Origin: Phaeodactylum tricornutum CCAP 1055/1
Lineage: Eukaryota; Bacillariophyta; Bacillariophyceae; Surirellales; Neidiaceae
Reading direction: 5' to 3'
DNA length: 64,000 bases
Assembly (NCBI RefSeq): GCF_000150955.2
Contig: NC_011675.1
Coordinates: 697,150 to 761,149 of the forward strand
The notes below the pieces were generated by a model that was not told where the DNA came from, ran no database searches, and was given only the letters and a program-made list of their open reading frames with translations. Positions 63,919 through 64,000 of the stretch are shown piece after piece. Both the position numbers and the translations under genes were made by a program. Each line of letters opens with the position of its first letter. The stretch's first letter is position 1.

Positions 63919-64000
63919 GGTACGTAGAAGTCAAAGTCGTCGCTCCGAAACGGAAGAGACAAAGGAGGAGAGACTCCTGCGTAAAGCGCAAGAGTACATT
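63919..64000 (+). CDS. Start of a gene cut by the window edge
   Basis: 27 codons from an ATG (MVRRSQSRRSETEETKEER and on), open to the edge. Charged, Arg/Glu-rich; nothing more can be said. Confidence 0.45.

Overview
The window looks like nuclear DNA of a pennate diatom, most likely Phaeodactylum tricornutum. The organism call is inference. It rests on compact intron-poor genes with short GT-AG introns, secondary-plastid leader peptides (an ER-type signal followed by a transit-like region), Copia-type elements of the diatom CoDi kind, and a Ser/Pro-rich alpha-carbonic anhydrase of the stramenopile type.

Layout. 1-1.6 kb: 3' end of a Copia element running in from the left edge. 2-23 kb: host genes for an uncharacterised Ser-rich protein, a Tat-type lumen protein, a DTW tRNA modifier, a Myb/SANT-like protein, a three-exon coiled-coil protein, a PSI-like/LEA2-like membrane protein, a four-TM protein, tRNA-Gln(UUG), a DUF1517 plastid protein, tRNA-Lys(UUU), DNA polymerase alpha subunit B, TruB, a C-terminal J-domain protein and a sulfotransferase with a 20-nt exon. 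24-32.3 kb: a decayed M1 aminopeptidase gene on the minus strand, split by an old LTR that was itself split by a young short LTR element, and hit separately by a third LTR-like repeat. 32.7-46.5 kb: SpoU methyltransferase, small membrane proteins, ataxin-10, UDP-glucose 4-epimerase, a membrane-anchored papain-like protease, a plastid-type TcdA/ThiF enzyme and flavohemoglobin. 46.9-51.2 kb: three neighbouring AIM24-family genes. 51.3-64 kb: an HSPA13-like Hsp70 ATPase, a Duc1/PH/DUF547 protein, tRNA-splicing endonuclease Sen34, alpha-carbonic anhydrase, mitochondrial Rieske protein, U2A' and the start of one more gene.

Genes are mostly single units in either orientation with very tight convergent 3' ends (11, 30 and 56 bp apart in three cases). 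I worked out splice junctions by reading frame and GT/AG sites; where I give exon coordinates, the phases close exactly.

The strongest unexplained signal is a short word, TGACWGTGA, read at least 23 times in either orientation where about one is expected by chance, and often 55-400 bp upstream of a start codon. Second is a cAMP/CO2-response-like palindrome plus a TGACGT upstream of the carbonic anhydrase gene. I did not find a new defence or multi-gene system; the three-gene AIM24 cluster is the nearest thing to one.
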